A DNA stretch of 64,000 bases from Adiantum capillus-veneris (GCA_014529385.2 CM043967.1:129410182-129474181); one strand, 5' to 3'. Numbered from the stretch's first letter, positions 45,976-57,544 are shown. A program made the numbers and translations. The notes: generated from the letters alone by a model not told the origin.

Positions 45976-46393
45976 TAGAGTGAGAGGTAGCAAAAAAGAA
46001 ATGTAGCGAGATAGAGAATAGAGCGACAAAAAATGGACATCATTAAAGTTCCAAGTCTTGTTATAAAAAGTACGGTACATACATTGTCTATTAAAGTAAT
46101 GGACATCATCCAAAACCCTTCCATTTAGGCCATATGTAAATTGTATTGAAAATTTAAACTCATTTCTTTTCTCCTGCTTTGCTTGACGAAGCGTCATCCG
46201 ATCCTTCCCCCTTTGCTTTCTTTAGCATGCATTTTGACACGACATGGTGTACTTACTTTCGTAGCACATGCTCATGATCGTCGTCGATGAGCCCGTACTC
46301 TAGCCATGCTTGAATGGCATTTACCATTTTTTCCTTCTAGTCGTTCAGAGATGGCATTGATCCGCCCGGTCCCTCCTCCTACGCTTTGTTTGT

Positions 46394-47303
46394 TTGTCCA
46401 CAACAATTGTAGGAAATGATTCAAAATCTCCTAAGTGTGGAGATAGCAACACAACCACCCAACCAACGACATCGGAAACCATGATCATGGCATACTTGGT
46501 ATCATTACAAGAGATCGTAAACAAACAAGGCAAAGACTTACGAGCACTTGCAATGGAGAAAAGCACACTAAGAGTACTTGTGGTTGAGAAGGACAATCTC
46601 AAGAGGACACTTGAGATGCAAACAACACGTATGATGCAACTTGAAGAGGAAGTCAAGAAATGTAAACGCTCTCTTGTGGACTTGAATGCTTTGAAGGAGA
46701 GGATGAGCAAAGTAGAGCATGACCGTGTATTGAAAGAGGAGAAATTTGACACCATGAGCCGGAATGTGTGCGACATGAAAAATGTATGCACAAACAAGTC
46801 TTGGGCTGATGTATGTGGTAGCAATGTGGTTTCCAATTTCTCACTCATGCAAGATGTGGTTCAAACAAGAATGTTGAAAATGTGTATGTGGAGGAGTTGA
46901 AGAGACGAGAGCAACGTTCCAAGAACATTGTTATTCGTGGAATTCCCGAAGACAAGCTAGAGACACCTCCTTCTCTTTCCATTGTTATCAAAGATTTCTT
47001 CAAAACCCACTTTGGCATGTCCGGAGTTATGGTCTATGGAGCACATAGAGTGGGGAAGCAAGGAGCTCCTTGCTCGGGAGAACAGCCAATTGTATGCACC
47101 ATGCCGGATGAGACCAAGCAAAGATTATCCTTGATCATAGTTGGATCTATTTGAGGGACAAAAAATGTTTTGTATGTGAAGATTGCACTATTAAGCAACA
47201 AAACATGCGTCGCAAGGCATATGAGGAAAAGAATAAGAAAAACAAGGAGATCTCTGATGAAGAAAATATGCCCAAGGAGGAGGCAAGTCCCTCGAGCAAA
47301 TAG
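46394..47303 (+). pseudogene. LINE ORF1 (coiled coil plus RRM-like)
   Basis: The frame 46394-46900 contains a long coiled coil (LRVLVVEKDNLKRTLEMQTT, then RMMQLEEEVKKCKR), typical for trimerisation of ORF1 proteins. A frame change near 46880 leads to RREQRSKNIVIRGIPEDKLE, GAHRVGKQ and PIVCTMPDETKQRL, the RRM-like signature of plant LINE ORF1. After another shift a basic tail ends at 47303. The protein would bind LINE RNA. Two frameshifts. Confidence 0.75.
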
Positions 47304-47334
47304 GGATGCGTGACCTATGAGACCGAGTTACAAT

Positions 47335-48313
47335 TGAAAATATGCTTTTGGAATTGTAATGGATACACATGGAATGCGGGGTTGGCATTGATGAACTAAC
47401 AAGCAAAGCCGATGTTGTACTTCTTGTTGAAACTTGAGAGCATGATACACAAAGGATTAATTGCTTGGAGAATTACAATGTACATTCATTGATGTGGTCA
47501 AAGAATCTTAAGCAACGAAGAGGACAAAGAGGGGTAGCATGTATGGTTAAGAAAGAATTGGACTATTTTGTATCAATTGTGAAAGATGACAAGTACAAAC
47601 GTTATGTATGGCTGAAAATTATGACACCAAAAAGAACACCCATTTTTGTAGCCGGTTGCTACATTCCTTATCATAATTCCCCCTTTTATGCTTGCATGGA
47701 TAGAGATCAACCATTTTTTGATTTAGAAGAGGACATTGTTTATTTCAAAGGTGAAGGTGATGTTATTGTATTCAGGGATATGAATGCTCGCACAAAACAT
47801 TACAACATGATACTCAACAATTTAATATGCCATACTGCATTTCAAGGGAGTTAGAGGAAGTTCACTTATATGATCGTTCTTCAATGGATGAGAAAGAGCC
47901 GGATCACTATGGAAAGTTACTTTTACACATGTGTAATAGCATGGGTATGCTCATTGCCAATGGTGTATCTTTGTGGAGTGGAACCAATGGATTTACATGT
48001 ATGAGACATAATGGGGACAGTGTGATTGACTATATGCCACTCTCCGAAGCCATCATATATTGCATAAAAAGTTTTTATGTTTGTCCAATGGACCCAGAAT
48101 CCGACCATCGCACCTTATGTACCGACCTTTCATGTGGAGAAGCAACTAAGCATGATAATTTTAGCCAAAGGAAAGAGAAATTATCACTATGTATGGATTT
48201 CAAACGGGCACCAATGTACATTGAAATGGTTGAGCAAAAATTATGGATGAAGAAGCTTCAATACGATGCACCATTGGAAACTAAATGGGAAGTTTTCGAG
48301 AATGTTGTTTGTT
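47335..48313 (+). pseudogene. LINE, 5' half: endonuclease domain of ORF2
   Basis: LKICFWNCNG opens an apurinic-type endonuclease. Then DVVLLVET, RRGQRGVACMVKKELD, IFVAGCYIPYHNS, GDVIVFRDMNART (G-D-x-N position changed to RDMN), MGMLIANGVSLWSGTNGFTC and DPESDHRTLC (final S-D-H) follow over 47465-48369 in two frames. This nuclease nicks target DNA for target-primed reverse transcription. Coding similarity ends at 48313, where a Mutator-like terminus begins; the missing RT half lies inverted at 38862-41175. Confidence 0.85.
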
Positions 48314-48420
48314 CATTAGGAAATTTCGGAGGTCATTTGGAGAGCCTTCTAAGAAAAATAGAATTTTGACTTTCTCTCTCTAGAAAATAGGTGTGGTAAA
48401 AGCAATTGTAAACTTGGAAT
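48314..48420. repeat. Mutator-like terminus (left-end type), cutting the LINE
   Basis: Starts CATTAGGAAATTTCGGAGG and continues TCATTTGGAGAGCCTT, then TAAGAAA and TCTCTCTCTAGAAA, matching the left end of the foldback element at 55271. It is therefore the opposite end type to 41176. Confidence 0.8.
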
Positions 48421-48666
48421 AACCATTCAAAAAGTGCACTTACAAGTAGGTTCTTGCCACAGTGTCATAACGGCCGTGATGATTGAAGAAAAAATTGTTT
48501 TCAATTGCATTTAATGAACGTCCTAGGATTGGAGGGAGTTTCTTGTACATGGAATGTATGACTAAAGGAAATAGGACGTATCCTTCCAAACCTACTCTCT
48601 CCTTACTCTCTCATTGTTTGTGCGCTGACCTTAAAGAAATCCTCCCTTTCTTTCCCTGTTGCACAC

Positions 48667-50308
48667 ATGGCTTCTTCTTCCACCCCCACAAATGTCCTCC
48701 TTAAAAGACCCTTCTATCATCTACACATTGATCTGGATCCCCAATATACACCATTATGTAAGCGAGGCAAAACTAACATCAAAGTGACACCGATCATGAC
48801 AGAGAGTCTCAAACCAGAGAGAGAAAAGCACTTAGATATTTGGACAAAAGGCTCACTCTATCCATTGAATCCCATGACAAAAGCTTTCCCAGTATTTTCA
48901 AATCCCACTAACTTATTGACCTTTGCAGGTAATGGAGAGAATGTATTGCTTGGCTATTGTAAATCTCTAAACAAAAAATCAGAAACTTATAAAGACATGG
49001 TGAAGCACCAAGAAAATGAGATTCAGACACTTTCAAACTTGCATCATGAGGACCAAAAGACTGTTATGTAGCGCACACAAAAAATCACAGGTCTTGCGAA
49101 CAAAGGTACAGCCATTACAAAACAAAGAGACAATGTTAGGCACTCATGTGCGAAAGAAGAAACTTCGGAATCTTGAAACGTTGAAGGTAGGCTCTGGCGG
49201 CCTTAAGAAAAGAATCCAAGTATTGATGTGAGCATTTTAAACTATTCAATTAATCTAAATTAACCTAAGTTTTTGTTTATGTTAGTTATGCTTTTTTTGT
49301 AGAGATTCTATCTATCCAGACAAAGAGAACATAGACCCGAAGGCCAATGTAGGAAAGCAGTTAAAGCCATTGATAACTAGTGGTCTTGCAAAGGATATCA
49401 TGCATGAAAAAAAGTTTAAGGTTTTGCAATGGGATGTCATTGACATATTCATTTCAAAGAATGCAGTGCCTGCCAAGCATATACAGGGTACATTGGACTC
49501 CCTTGGAGTTAGTAAAAGAGGTTACTCAGCTATTCAACAGTCTATCTCTTCCATGTTTGTGAAGAAGGGAATAAATTCTAAGCTTTTATCAACATCTGCA
49601 AGTGTTTGGAAGGAAAGACTACAACTCAAGAATGAACAGACAGACTTCATTGGATGTCCATTTCATATTCAAGATATTTATCACTCACAGGGAACTACTG
49701 TCACTTATGATGAGTACAACAATATCTTCATGGACCTCACTTTGTTGCAAACTAGAATGGTAGAGTTCTACAATATCACATTTGAAGAGATAGGTGGCGT
49801 TCTACATTTTGTTTTGAAGCTAGATGAGTGTGAGATTCTTAAAGAGAAGAAGCTAGAGCGAGTTACAATCACATTAATGAATAGGGCCCTTTCCAAATGT
49901 CCCATTGATAACCCTTCATACTTCAGTGTTCAATCAGAAACAAACATATGGTGGCTTGGTTCATTTAATGTATTCCTGTTATCTCCAATTTTGCAGCTCT
50001 AGCAAGCCCTCTTTAGATTTATTTTTCGTATCTCATAAGGATTGATCCCGCAGGTAAAGAAACAAGACCATGACATTTTATTTTGGGTGTTCTATCAAAT
50101 CCCTATTCTAGATATCATTGATAGGCAAATGAATCGAGGAGAGGTATTGGCTGCATTTGGGAGAGGAGACTTTCAAGTTCAATGGCATCTTGCAGGTGAC
50201 CTCAAAACATTGAAGTGTATGTATAATTGTGGAATGGGTGCCATGGCAAAGTCTCCATGCTTGTATTGCATGGAGCCTACAATAGTGATGACCAAAAGTG
50301 GTGACTAA
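48667..50308 (+). pseudogene. Transposase-like gene with three exons, unclassified
   Basis: Block 1 (48667-49227, in more than one frame) starts MASSSTPTNVLLKRPF and has a coiled-coil-like part; it ends at GAT|GTGAGC. Block 2 (49303-50002) follows an acceptor TTTTTTTGTAG and reads KENIDPKANVG, FKVLQWDVIDIFISKNAVPA, FVLKLDECEIL and VQSETNIWWLGSF. Block 3 (50054-50308) follows CCCGCAG and reads VQWHLAGDLKTLKCMYNCGM, then SPCLYCM. The LDE...GDLK...C-x-x-C arrangement resembles DDE-fold transposase-like plant proteins of uncertain family. A later acidic residue was not found. No in-frame stop inside block 2 suggests it decayed late. Confidence 0.4.
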
Positions 50309-50987
50309 AGGCTCCTACTCGTCACAATCAAGACTCTAATTTCCGACTAGTTCTAGATATACTACTTGTTAATGTCCATATTTGTACAATGCATGGTCTC
50401 TGCCGAATTGTAGAGAAGTTGGTATATTTGTACATTGGGTTTGCTTGGAAAATCAAAAAGTCATCTAAATGACAAGTCGCTCGAGAGGCTTTGGAAATAA
50501 TTTTGTTAGATATTGGTCTACATGGGGGCAATGTGAAAATACAACGGGACGAAAAAAGGTCAACCAATGAGAAGATGTACCCTGCAAACCATCCATAGGT
50601 GGGGTCAAGGCACGCTGTTTTCTATCTAAACCTCAATGTATGGAAGATGTGAAGCTAACAAAGCGAGGGAGAGTATATCATTCTACCTACATTAGCAAAG
50701 TTGAGTGAAGGAGTTATTTCAGTGGTTTTATCGCAGAATCATTCATTGCATGCAACAAAAGAAAGTACTGGCCTCTTTAACAACCGTATAGGCAATCCGA
50801 CATTTGCACCTTCACAAAAGAAAGCGAGCACACACATTCAACAACTCAAGTGCTCTTGAAAGTCAAATCAGGTGGAGAGAGACAATGCAATATGCCAACT
50901 ATCGGTGGAACAAGAGAGTTAGAGTTTAGATGATTGGATGTACCACAAATGCCTGTAGAATTAAATTCAATATGTACCACAGTTATT
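50309..50987. other. No gene recognised
   Basis: Mixed sequence between the plus-strand exons and the minus-strand gene fragment. No frame with convincing protein character. Confidence 0.5.
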
Positions 50988-51388
50988 TCAACATTTTGAT
51001 GATTTACAAATATCATTTGGAACCTCACCCATGTATCTGATCATTAAATGTTTGCCATACTCTAAGAGTTCAGTAGGGTTTGCTTTCCCTAAAGATAATG
51101 CCATTGTTGTATATGTGTAGTAATATGTTGCACGGTTCCCAGTATATTCTGGCGAGTAACCAAAACATTCTCTCCCAAAAACCTTGTCGATGAGGATAAC
51201 TTTGTCAGCATTTTGTGGCAGCATTGGACCACCTAAGAAGCGAGATAATGTCTTGAAAGCATAGGTTGCAGTATTCCCCTCTTGTGATGGGTGCCTCACA
51301 TAAACTAGGAAGATATTGTCCTAGAGCTGCATCCCTACCATGGAACTATCTTCTTCGACGACAAAGAAAGTCGGTCCTTTTCATCAAT
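50988..51388 (-). pseudogene. Minus-strand gene fragment, unidentified (distal part)
   Basis: The frame reads FLVYVRHPSQEGNTATYAFK, then FLGGPMLPQNADKVILIDKV and ELLEYGKHLMIRYMGEVPND. Composition is clearly protein-like, with one stop near 51322 upstream. It may be the 3' part of the gene seen at 51600-52331 on the same strand, with the GA/G tract between. No family recognised. Confidence 0.4.
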
Positions 51389-51433
51389 TCATGACTGTAA
51401 ACAAAAGAAGTATTTGTGTGTGTGTGTGTGAGT

Positions 51434-51535
<102 letters not shown>

Positions 51536-51579
51536 GATTTTATACCATGAAACTCTCATCTTGCAAAAAAAACTCATCC

Positions 51580-52330
51580 TTCCATAGGTTGACTGATCCG
51601 GTTGACTCCTGCACTGGTCGTTTAAACCAATCCTCCTTATCCTATTTACTAGTTGATGGCTTAAGATTATTTCGAATAGTTTGAAATGTGGCTTCATCAG
51701 GAAGGCTTTCTTTATACTTTTTTGCCTTTTCAAAGGAGAGTTTAAGGCAGTCTAGTGGGTTACTGGAGATCTCCATTGCCTCATCATCACTACTATCATC
51801 TGAAACAAATCCATTCCTCTCCTTCTGATACTTGGAGATAGTGGCCAGTGCAAAGTCCTCCTGCAAACAAAAAATACTTTGTATATCATGAAGAAAAATG
51901 TATGACCTATTTCAAAATTTAAACTCTGTCACTCCTGGTAGCATTAAGGTGGCTTGCCGCTCATTGAAACCTGACACATCTAGAGGTAGCTTGATATTTG
52001 AGGTTTTCGCTGAGAGAAGACTGCTTCGTTTCACCTCTTTTTCTTCTTCTTCAAGATCAATGGACTCCTCTATCTCTGTCACTTCAATATATTCCTCATT
52101 CTTTTCCTCTTTTTCATCTACTGGTAAATCTTATTCCTCCATGACGTCCTTAGGATCTTTCATAAGACTTGTAAATAATCCATTTAAAAGTATTAGAAAT
52201 CCAAAGGATTCTTGAATCAGCTTGCACTCCCATTCATGTAAGTTGTACCAATGGGTCATGTACATAAGAGGCAGTTGATTATACTTCTTGTAAGACTGTC
52301 TTTTAGGATCTGACGGCTGGGTTATCACCA
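51580..52330 (-). pseudogene. Minus-strand gene fragment, unidentified (proximal part)
   Basis: Starting at the edge of the LTR at 52331, the frame reads ITQPSDPKRQSYKKYNQLPL and LIQESFGFLILLNG, has a TAA near 52134, then continues acidic (EESIDLEEEEKEVKR) and ends near 51905. After an intron-like gap with acceptor TTTGCAG|GAG, 51866-51645 reads ALATISKYQKERNGFVSDDS and CLKLSFEKAKKYKESL. The apparent initiator Met at 52331 is created by the LTR junction, so the real 5' part is lost. No family recognised. Confidence 0.4.
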
Positions 52331-52763
52331 TGTGGGAACGTGTTCTTAGAAGATGGGTAGCGAATTACTTAGTAATTACTATAGTAAAACCGAAGTGTAT
52401 AAATAGGGCCCATTACATTATTATCAGGTTGGCAATTATTATCACTTGTATTAGCGCTTTGGGCTATAATTGTACTTGAGCATCAGTGGCAGTATTGTCG
52501 GCTATACTTTCTCTCTCTCTGTAATCATATTCACCGTAATCTCAATCATGGTATACATTTCAGTGATACTTACTTCTCGACCAGTCTTCTGAATCTGAAT
52601 CTGAACCTTACTACAGTCTATAAGTCTGATTCTTATTTTAGTATCCACATTTCAGTTTAGTCTCTGATTTCTGTCTAGTCTGCTGTCTGAAATCTTTCCA
52701 CACTAGTAGCTGAAATCCTTCAACACTGGAATTAGCTGTCTCAAGAGATCAGCTCCAATTCCA
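52331..52763 (+). repeat. 5' LTR of Ty3 element E
   Basis: Starts TGTGGGAACG where the minus-strand gene is cut, has TATAAATAG at 52398, and ends near ...AATTCCA before TTTTGGCGATCACGGTGG, a possible primer site I could not assign to a tRNA. The 3' partner is absent. Confidence 0.55.
52398..52405 (+). promoter_or_regulatory. TATA box in the LTR of element E
   Basis: GTGTATAAATAGGG about 65 bp inside the LTR; a good TATA context. Confidence 0.6.
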
Positions 52764-52835
52764 TTTTGGCGATCACGGTGGCTCGAGCTGAAGCTCGTTG
52801 ACTGAAAGACTCTTCTCTCAGTTGAAGTTTTCAGC

Positions 52836-53995
52836 AATGGCACCAAAGTCCAATCGTGGCCGGAAATCTACCAATCGTGTGGACCCCATTCCTAAGGAGT
52901 CAGGAAGAGAGTCTGACCCCAAGCAAGAGAAAATGACTGACACTGAGGCTCAGGAGGAGCATAGTCAGGCTGAGGAGGCGCAGGACTCACATCACTCCAG
53001 TCATTCTCGACGCAGACGGGCAGAACGGGAAGCACGAAAGGCAAAGAGTTCCAAGAGTTCTCAGTCTCGCCAGAAAGATGAGAATGTCAAGGGCAGAAAG
53101 GGAAGTCACCGTACTTCTAGCAGACAAAACAGAGAAGATACTGATACTGAGACAGAGACAGAGATTGATTGGGTTGCTTACACTGACAATTGAAAGAAGG
53201 CTCCCAAGCGTCATTCTGAAGCCAAGAAGAGAAGTGGTGGGATCAGCAGTAATCAAAATGATTACACCGCTTCCCTGAAGATTTCCTTTCCCATATTCAA
53301 AGGAGGGAAAAAGGATGATCCAGATGTTCACATACAAGATTTCGAGCAATATGCTGAACTAAAAAACATTGATGAAGATGATTGGGGGGAATGTTTTCCA
53401 CAAACCTTGAAGGAAGCAGCGAGGAAATGGTATTACCATTACCCTGCATGCTAGCTGATATCATATAACAAATTACTTAAGTCCTTTAGGTTGGAATATT
53501 CTGACAATCGAGGGGACGAGGATATTCTCTGTGAATTGGATCAGATCAAATAGAGGAATTTGTCAGTCCGCAGCTATGTCGAAAAGATAAAAGAACTGAC
53601 CAGGCAGTTGCAAGAACCGCCATCTGAGAACAGATTGAGGGCATGGTTTCTGAATGGGTTCAGAAGCAAAAATCTTAGAGAACAAGAAGTACCAGCCCCT
53701 ACAAAAAAATTCAATGATCTAGTCCAAAGAGCATTAAAACTGGAACAGCAGGCTAAGAAAGAAAAGAGCCACAAGAAGCGAAGGACCGGTAGTAGCAGTA
53801 GTTCGGCTACTTAAGCTTCTGATTCCAGTGTAACGTCCACTAGCTCCGAGAGCAGCTCCAATGAATGGAAAAATCAAAGAAGGGATCATGGACCAAGAAA
53901 ATTGAAGAAATGGCTAGGCAGATTGCAGAAATTAGCCAGACAAGACAACCGGTCCGGAAGATGGAGACTTGGTGTTCAAGATGTAAATCCAAGGA
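52836..53995 (+). pseudogene. Gag of Ty3 element E, truncated
   Basis: The start at 52836 (MAPKSNRGRKSTNRVDPIPK) opens a Ser/Arg/Glu-rich N-terminus; after stops at 53191, 53451 and 53551 the same region gives the gag core: KISFPIFKGGKKDDPDVHIQ, ECFPQTLKEAARKWYYHYP and LRAWFLNGFRSKNLREQEVP. The end reads METWCSRCKSK, the first half of a zinc knuckle, and is cut where element D begins at about 53996. No pol is present. Confidence 0.75.
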
Positions 53996-54616
53996 TTCTT
54001 TAAAAGCATGGCTTATTAATCTTTGAAAGGTGACAGGAGCATTAGTTAACCCAAAAGGCATAATCCTATAGGCAAAAATACCCCATTTAGTTGCAAAATA
54101 ATTTTTATGCTGATCTTTGGGGTCAACCAAAAGTTGATTATATCCCGAAAATCCATCTAAAAATCTGTAAGCTTCTGTTCCTGCAACTCGTTATAAAACA
54201 TGCTCAGTGATTGGAAGAGGAAAGTTGCCTCTGATGGTAGTTGCATTCACTTTCTTGAGATTAACACACACCCGTAACTTTCCATTTTTCTTGGGTACTA
54301 CCACAATTGGAGACACCCAATCTGTGTGTTGAATTTCATAAATGAATTTGGCCTCCTTTAGCTTTTCAATATCTTATTTGATCTTTCTGGAAAATGTTCC
54401 ATTATATGTTTATAGCCTCTGTCTGCTTGGTTTTGCATCATCTCTCATAGGTATGGTATGTTGACAGATTTCTGAATCAACACCCTTGAGATCCTTATAA
54501 GACCAAGCAAAGATATCTTGGTATTCTCTCAGTAAGCTTACCAAAAGCTCTTCTTCTTCTTCCATCAAGCTGTTTGCAATGTAGGCACGTCTAGGCTCTT
54601 CTCTTGATTTGGCCAT
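53996..54616 (-). pseudogene. Reverse transcriptase of element D, truncated
   Basis: The frame 54616-54410 reads LVSLLREYQDIFAWSYKDLK and AKPSRQR, the RT start. Further homologous segments in other frames include WVSPIVVVPKKNGKL-type sequence near 54300, and 54130-54000 reads YFATKWGIFAYRIMPFGLTN and LISHAFKE, where the element ends, just before the YMDD site. The catalytic centre is therefore lost. Confidence 0.8.
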
Positions 54617-54639
54617 ATCTATCTTTTTTACGTTTTCAG

Positions 54640-55270
54640 GTCCTTCGTAGGACTCACCCTTTTTTTGTAGTTCCCTGACAGATTGTTCGACTATGATTTT
54701 TCAGTCCTGGAGAGTATATTTCTTGTAATGGGATGGAACACTTATTACATCTTTACCTTCCTCCTCAGTGGTGTTCATTTCAGTTGTATATATCGCCTTT
54801 AGAGCTTTCTTCAATTCTTGATACTTCTTTCTTCATTCAACTCGTGTCATGGTTGAATCCTTGTCCTTGTATTCAGGTTTTTCTTGAGTTTCCTTTCTCG
54901 TTTTTCATAATGTTTTTGATATTTTTTGCTTTTTGTTCAAAGGATATCTACCAGTGATTCTGTCTTTGACACAATCATGTGCATCTATCTGCATCAAAAA
55001 CTGTGTTCTACTAGAGACTGATGGCATAGGTCTAGCTTTCGAGTTTCTCGTGTCTCTTTTTTTTTCTATATCATTTTTTCTTCTTGGTTTCTGGTTTGGA
55101 AAGTCAAAAAACTTTTCTTCCCCTCCTTTCATCAGTAGTTTAGCTCTCATATGTTCTTTTTCTGACCCCGAATTATCTGAGATAGCTGAACGTTCTTCTA
55201 ACTCATCTGTTGCATCATAGTAGAGGTCTGAAAAGACTTTTTGAGCTTTCATTATTTCCTTGAATTCTTG
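54640..55270 (-). pseudogene. Linker region of element D pol
   Basis: A Lys/Glu-rich segment with YQELKKALKAIYTTE-like and VPSHYKKYTL-like stretches, matching the linker of element A; 55273-54905 has FKEIMKAQKVFSDLYYDATD. The right edge is the foldback insertion; the interrupted codons are ...EEEI to the right and QEF... to the left of it. Confidence 0.6.
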
Positions 55271-56318
55271 CATTAGAAAATTTTGGAGGTCATTTGGAGG
55301 GCCTTGTAAGAAACTGTATTTCTCTCTCTAGAAACGTTTTTTAAAATACACTGCACCTTATGAGTACGTCCAAAAGGACAACCAGACACTCTAAAAAGTA
55401 GATTTATATTCTCAATCGTCCTTGAAAATGGTCACTTTTTTATTTAATGCGAGCGTCGTTTTGAGGAGGCAGGTGCGGTGCATTCAACGTAGCTTACGTC
55501 ATCACTAGAACTTGAAAAGTCAAAAATTATCAAATAGTGATAGATTTTGAGGCTTTTGACACCACCAATGCGTCCGGAATGCCAAAATACCCTAAAAACG
55601 AATGTCTACTTGTCTCGATCCGACATCCGAAGAAGCAAAAAATGTCAAAAAACCCCAAAAAATGGGCTTTTTACTTAAGGCGCGCGAGGAGGCATTCTAA
55701 AATTCTAGAATGTCCCCCTGCGCGCCGTTAGTACAAAGCTTCTTTTAGTGGTTTTTGGACACTTATCTTTCAAGAAAGCCCCTTTTTAGAAGTTTTTTGA
55801 CATTTTCCTCTCAAAAAGCTCCCTAAAAAGAGAAAAAAATGGGCTTTTTACTAACGGTGCGCGAGGAGGCATTCCAAAATTTTGGAATGCCCTCTCGCAC
55901 GCCATTAGTAAAATGTTCTTTTAGGGGTTTTTGACATTTTTTTCCTCTTTGGATGTCGGAGCAAGGCAATTAGACATTCATTTCTAGGATATTTGGGCGT
56001 TCCGGACGCATTGACAATATCAAAAGTTTCAAAATCTTCCACCACTTGATAGTTTTGTGATTTTTTGAGTTCCAGTGATGACGTAAGCCGTATTAAATGC
56101 ACCGCATCTACCTTCTGAAAAAGGTGCTCGCATTAAATGAAAGAGAGCGATCGTCTTCAAGGACCACTAGATTATTAAATGAGGAGAGGAACACCTTTTA
56201 TATTTTTGTTAATAGCAATCTATTTTTCTATGTAACGTAAGCTCTTCTCTCATTGAAGGAGCTTATTTTCCTCTCTCTTCCAAAAGGCCCTCCAAAAGAC
56301 CTCCGAAATCTCCTAATG
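55271..56318. mobile_element. Mutator-like foldback element with twin hairpins, inside element D
   Basis: 1,048 bp. It starts CATTAGAAAATTTTGGAGG and ends with the reverse complement of CATTAGGAGATTTCGGAGG. The inverted arms extend inward for ~450 bp each (for example AATGCGTCCGGAATGCC at 55568 against its complement near 55995). Two internal hairpins share GCGAGGAGGCATTC: 55679-55728 and about 55854-55904. No frame with protein character. It sits between codons of the pol gene of D; flanking AAGAAATTC/AAGAATTC-like bases (minus strand) are a candidate 8-9 bp target duplication with an indel. Confidence 0.85.
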
Positions 56319-57361
56319 AATTTCTTCTTCAATGTGAAGGGTTGAGATCATTTGTATGGGAATTATGTCATAGCCATCCTCATTGCAAAATTGAGTAGGC
56401 AAAGACGTATTTATACACACATCCATTGTTGCCAAAATTTGAGTCCACTTAAATGGCTCAAACAAATTATCCAGAAAGAGTTCAGGTACATAGGCTTCAT
56501 ACGTGCAATCCCTTTCTAAGATACATTCTTCTTGTTTTAAGCTCCTGTTTTCTGAGGCTCTACACATTCAAATAGGTGTGTCTTTGTTCAACCAAGATGG
56601 AAGCTTAGTTTCAGCCGAAGAGTGTGAGTCAAATTCTTGTATGGGTGTTTTCATGACATCTCTATAATTGTGATATTTTAGATTAACCCTTGTTATTGAT
56701 ACCACTTGCTTCAAGTACAGATAATTGTTTTCCCAATCCTGGATGAGTTTTACTTGTTGCATAAAAGGTCTCCCCAAGATAATTTCATAATTGAGTTTAT
56801 TTTCAAAGTCCACTATTGCAAAAGTGTGTTGATAATCAATCCACGGGAATTAACTATCACTTTTTCAAGCAGTCCTAAGGGTCTTTCGATGTGTCCATCA
56901 ACCAATTGCAATTTCATTTGAGTTTGTCTAATGACTGGTTTTCCCCATGATTCTCATACTGCTTTTGTGGCTATGGCTATGCATGCCCCACTATCCAATA
57001 TTGCCATGGTTTCTAAATCATTGTCTCACTGGAAGGATTGTGTTTCATTCTTCCCCTTTGTAGTATTCTCCAACTTTTTTCATTGGAACGGAACTAATCT
57101 CTTTGTTATCCAATTCGTGTTTTAGTTTTTTCAAATTTTTTGTGATCAGCCCTGTTATCTCCACCTTCTCTAGAGTTTTTTGTAGATCATTCCATAAATA
57201 TGGGCTGATTTTTAACAGTTCTCCTGCATTGGATGGGTGTAGACATGATTGAATGGATGTTATCTACCTCTAGGATCTGTTCCACTCTTTTTAACTGAGT
57301 GGTTTTGTTAAGTATGGAGCCTGATTTACCCTTGTAATTTTCTATGGTAAAAGCGCACATT
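56319..57361 (-). pseudogene. Protease region of element D
   Basis: 56813-56568 reads NKLNYEIILGRPFMQQVKLI, the second protease strand. The active-site region lies near 56960-57010, where the minus strand gives AILDSGACIAIA-like sequence in a shifted frame. 56567-56313 carries TQILATMDVCINTSLPTQFC, matching the element A frame. 57280-57187 has STPIQCRRTVKNQPIF, the spacer before the protease. Several stops. Confidence 0.7.
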
Positions 57362-57544
57362 TGTAAGGCCCCCATTATGAGGAGAAGCCATCGTGCGTGA
57401 AGGAAAATCACTCACCGGAAACCAAAGTTTTCACGGACAAGAATCAGGGGCAAATTTAGAGGCCTCGGGGGCGGAGGCCCCCTGAGACTTTTTTTCAGCC
57501 GAAATATTCCTTTTCGTCGGAATATTATGGCCGGATGGCGGTCG

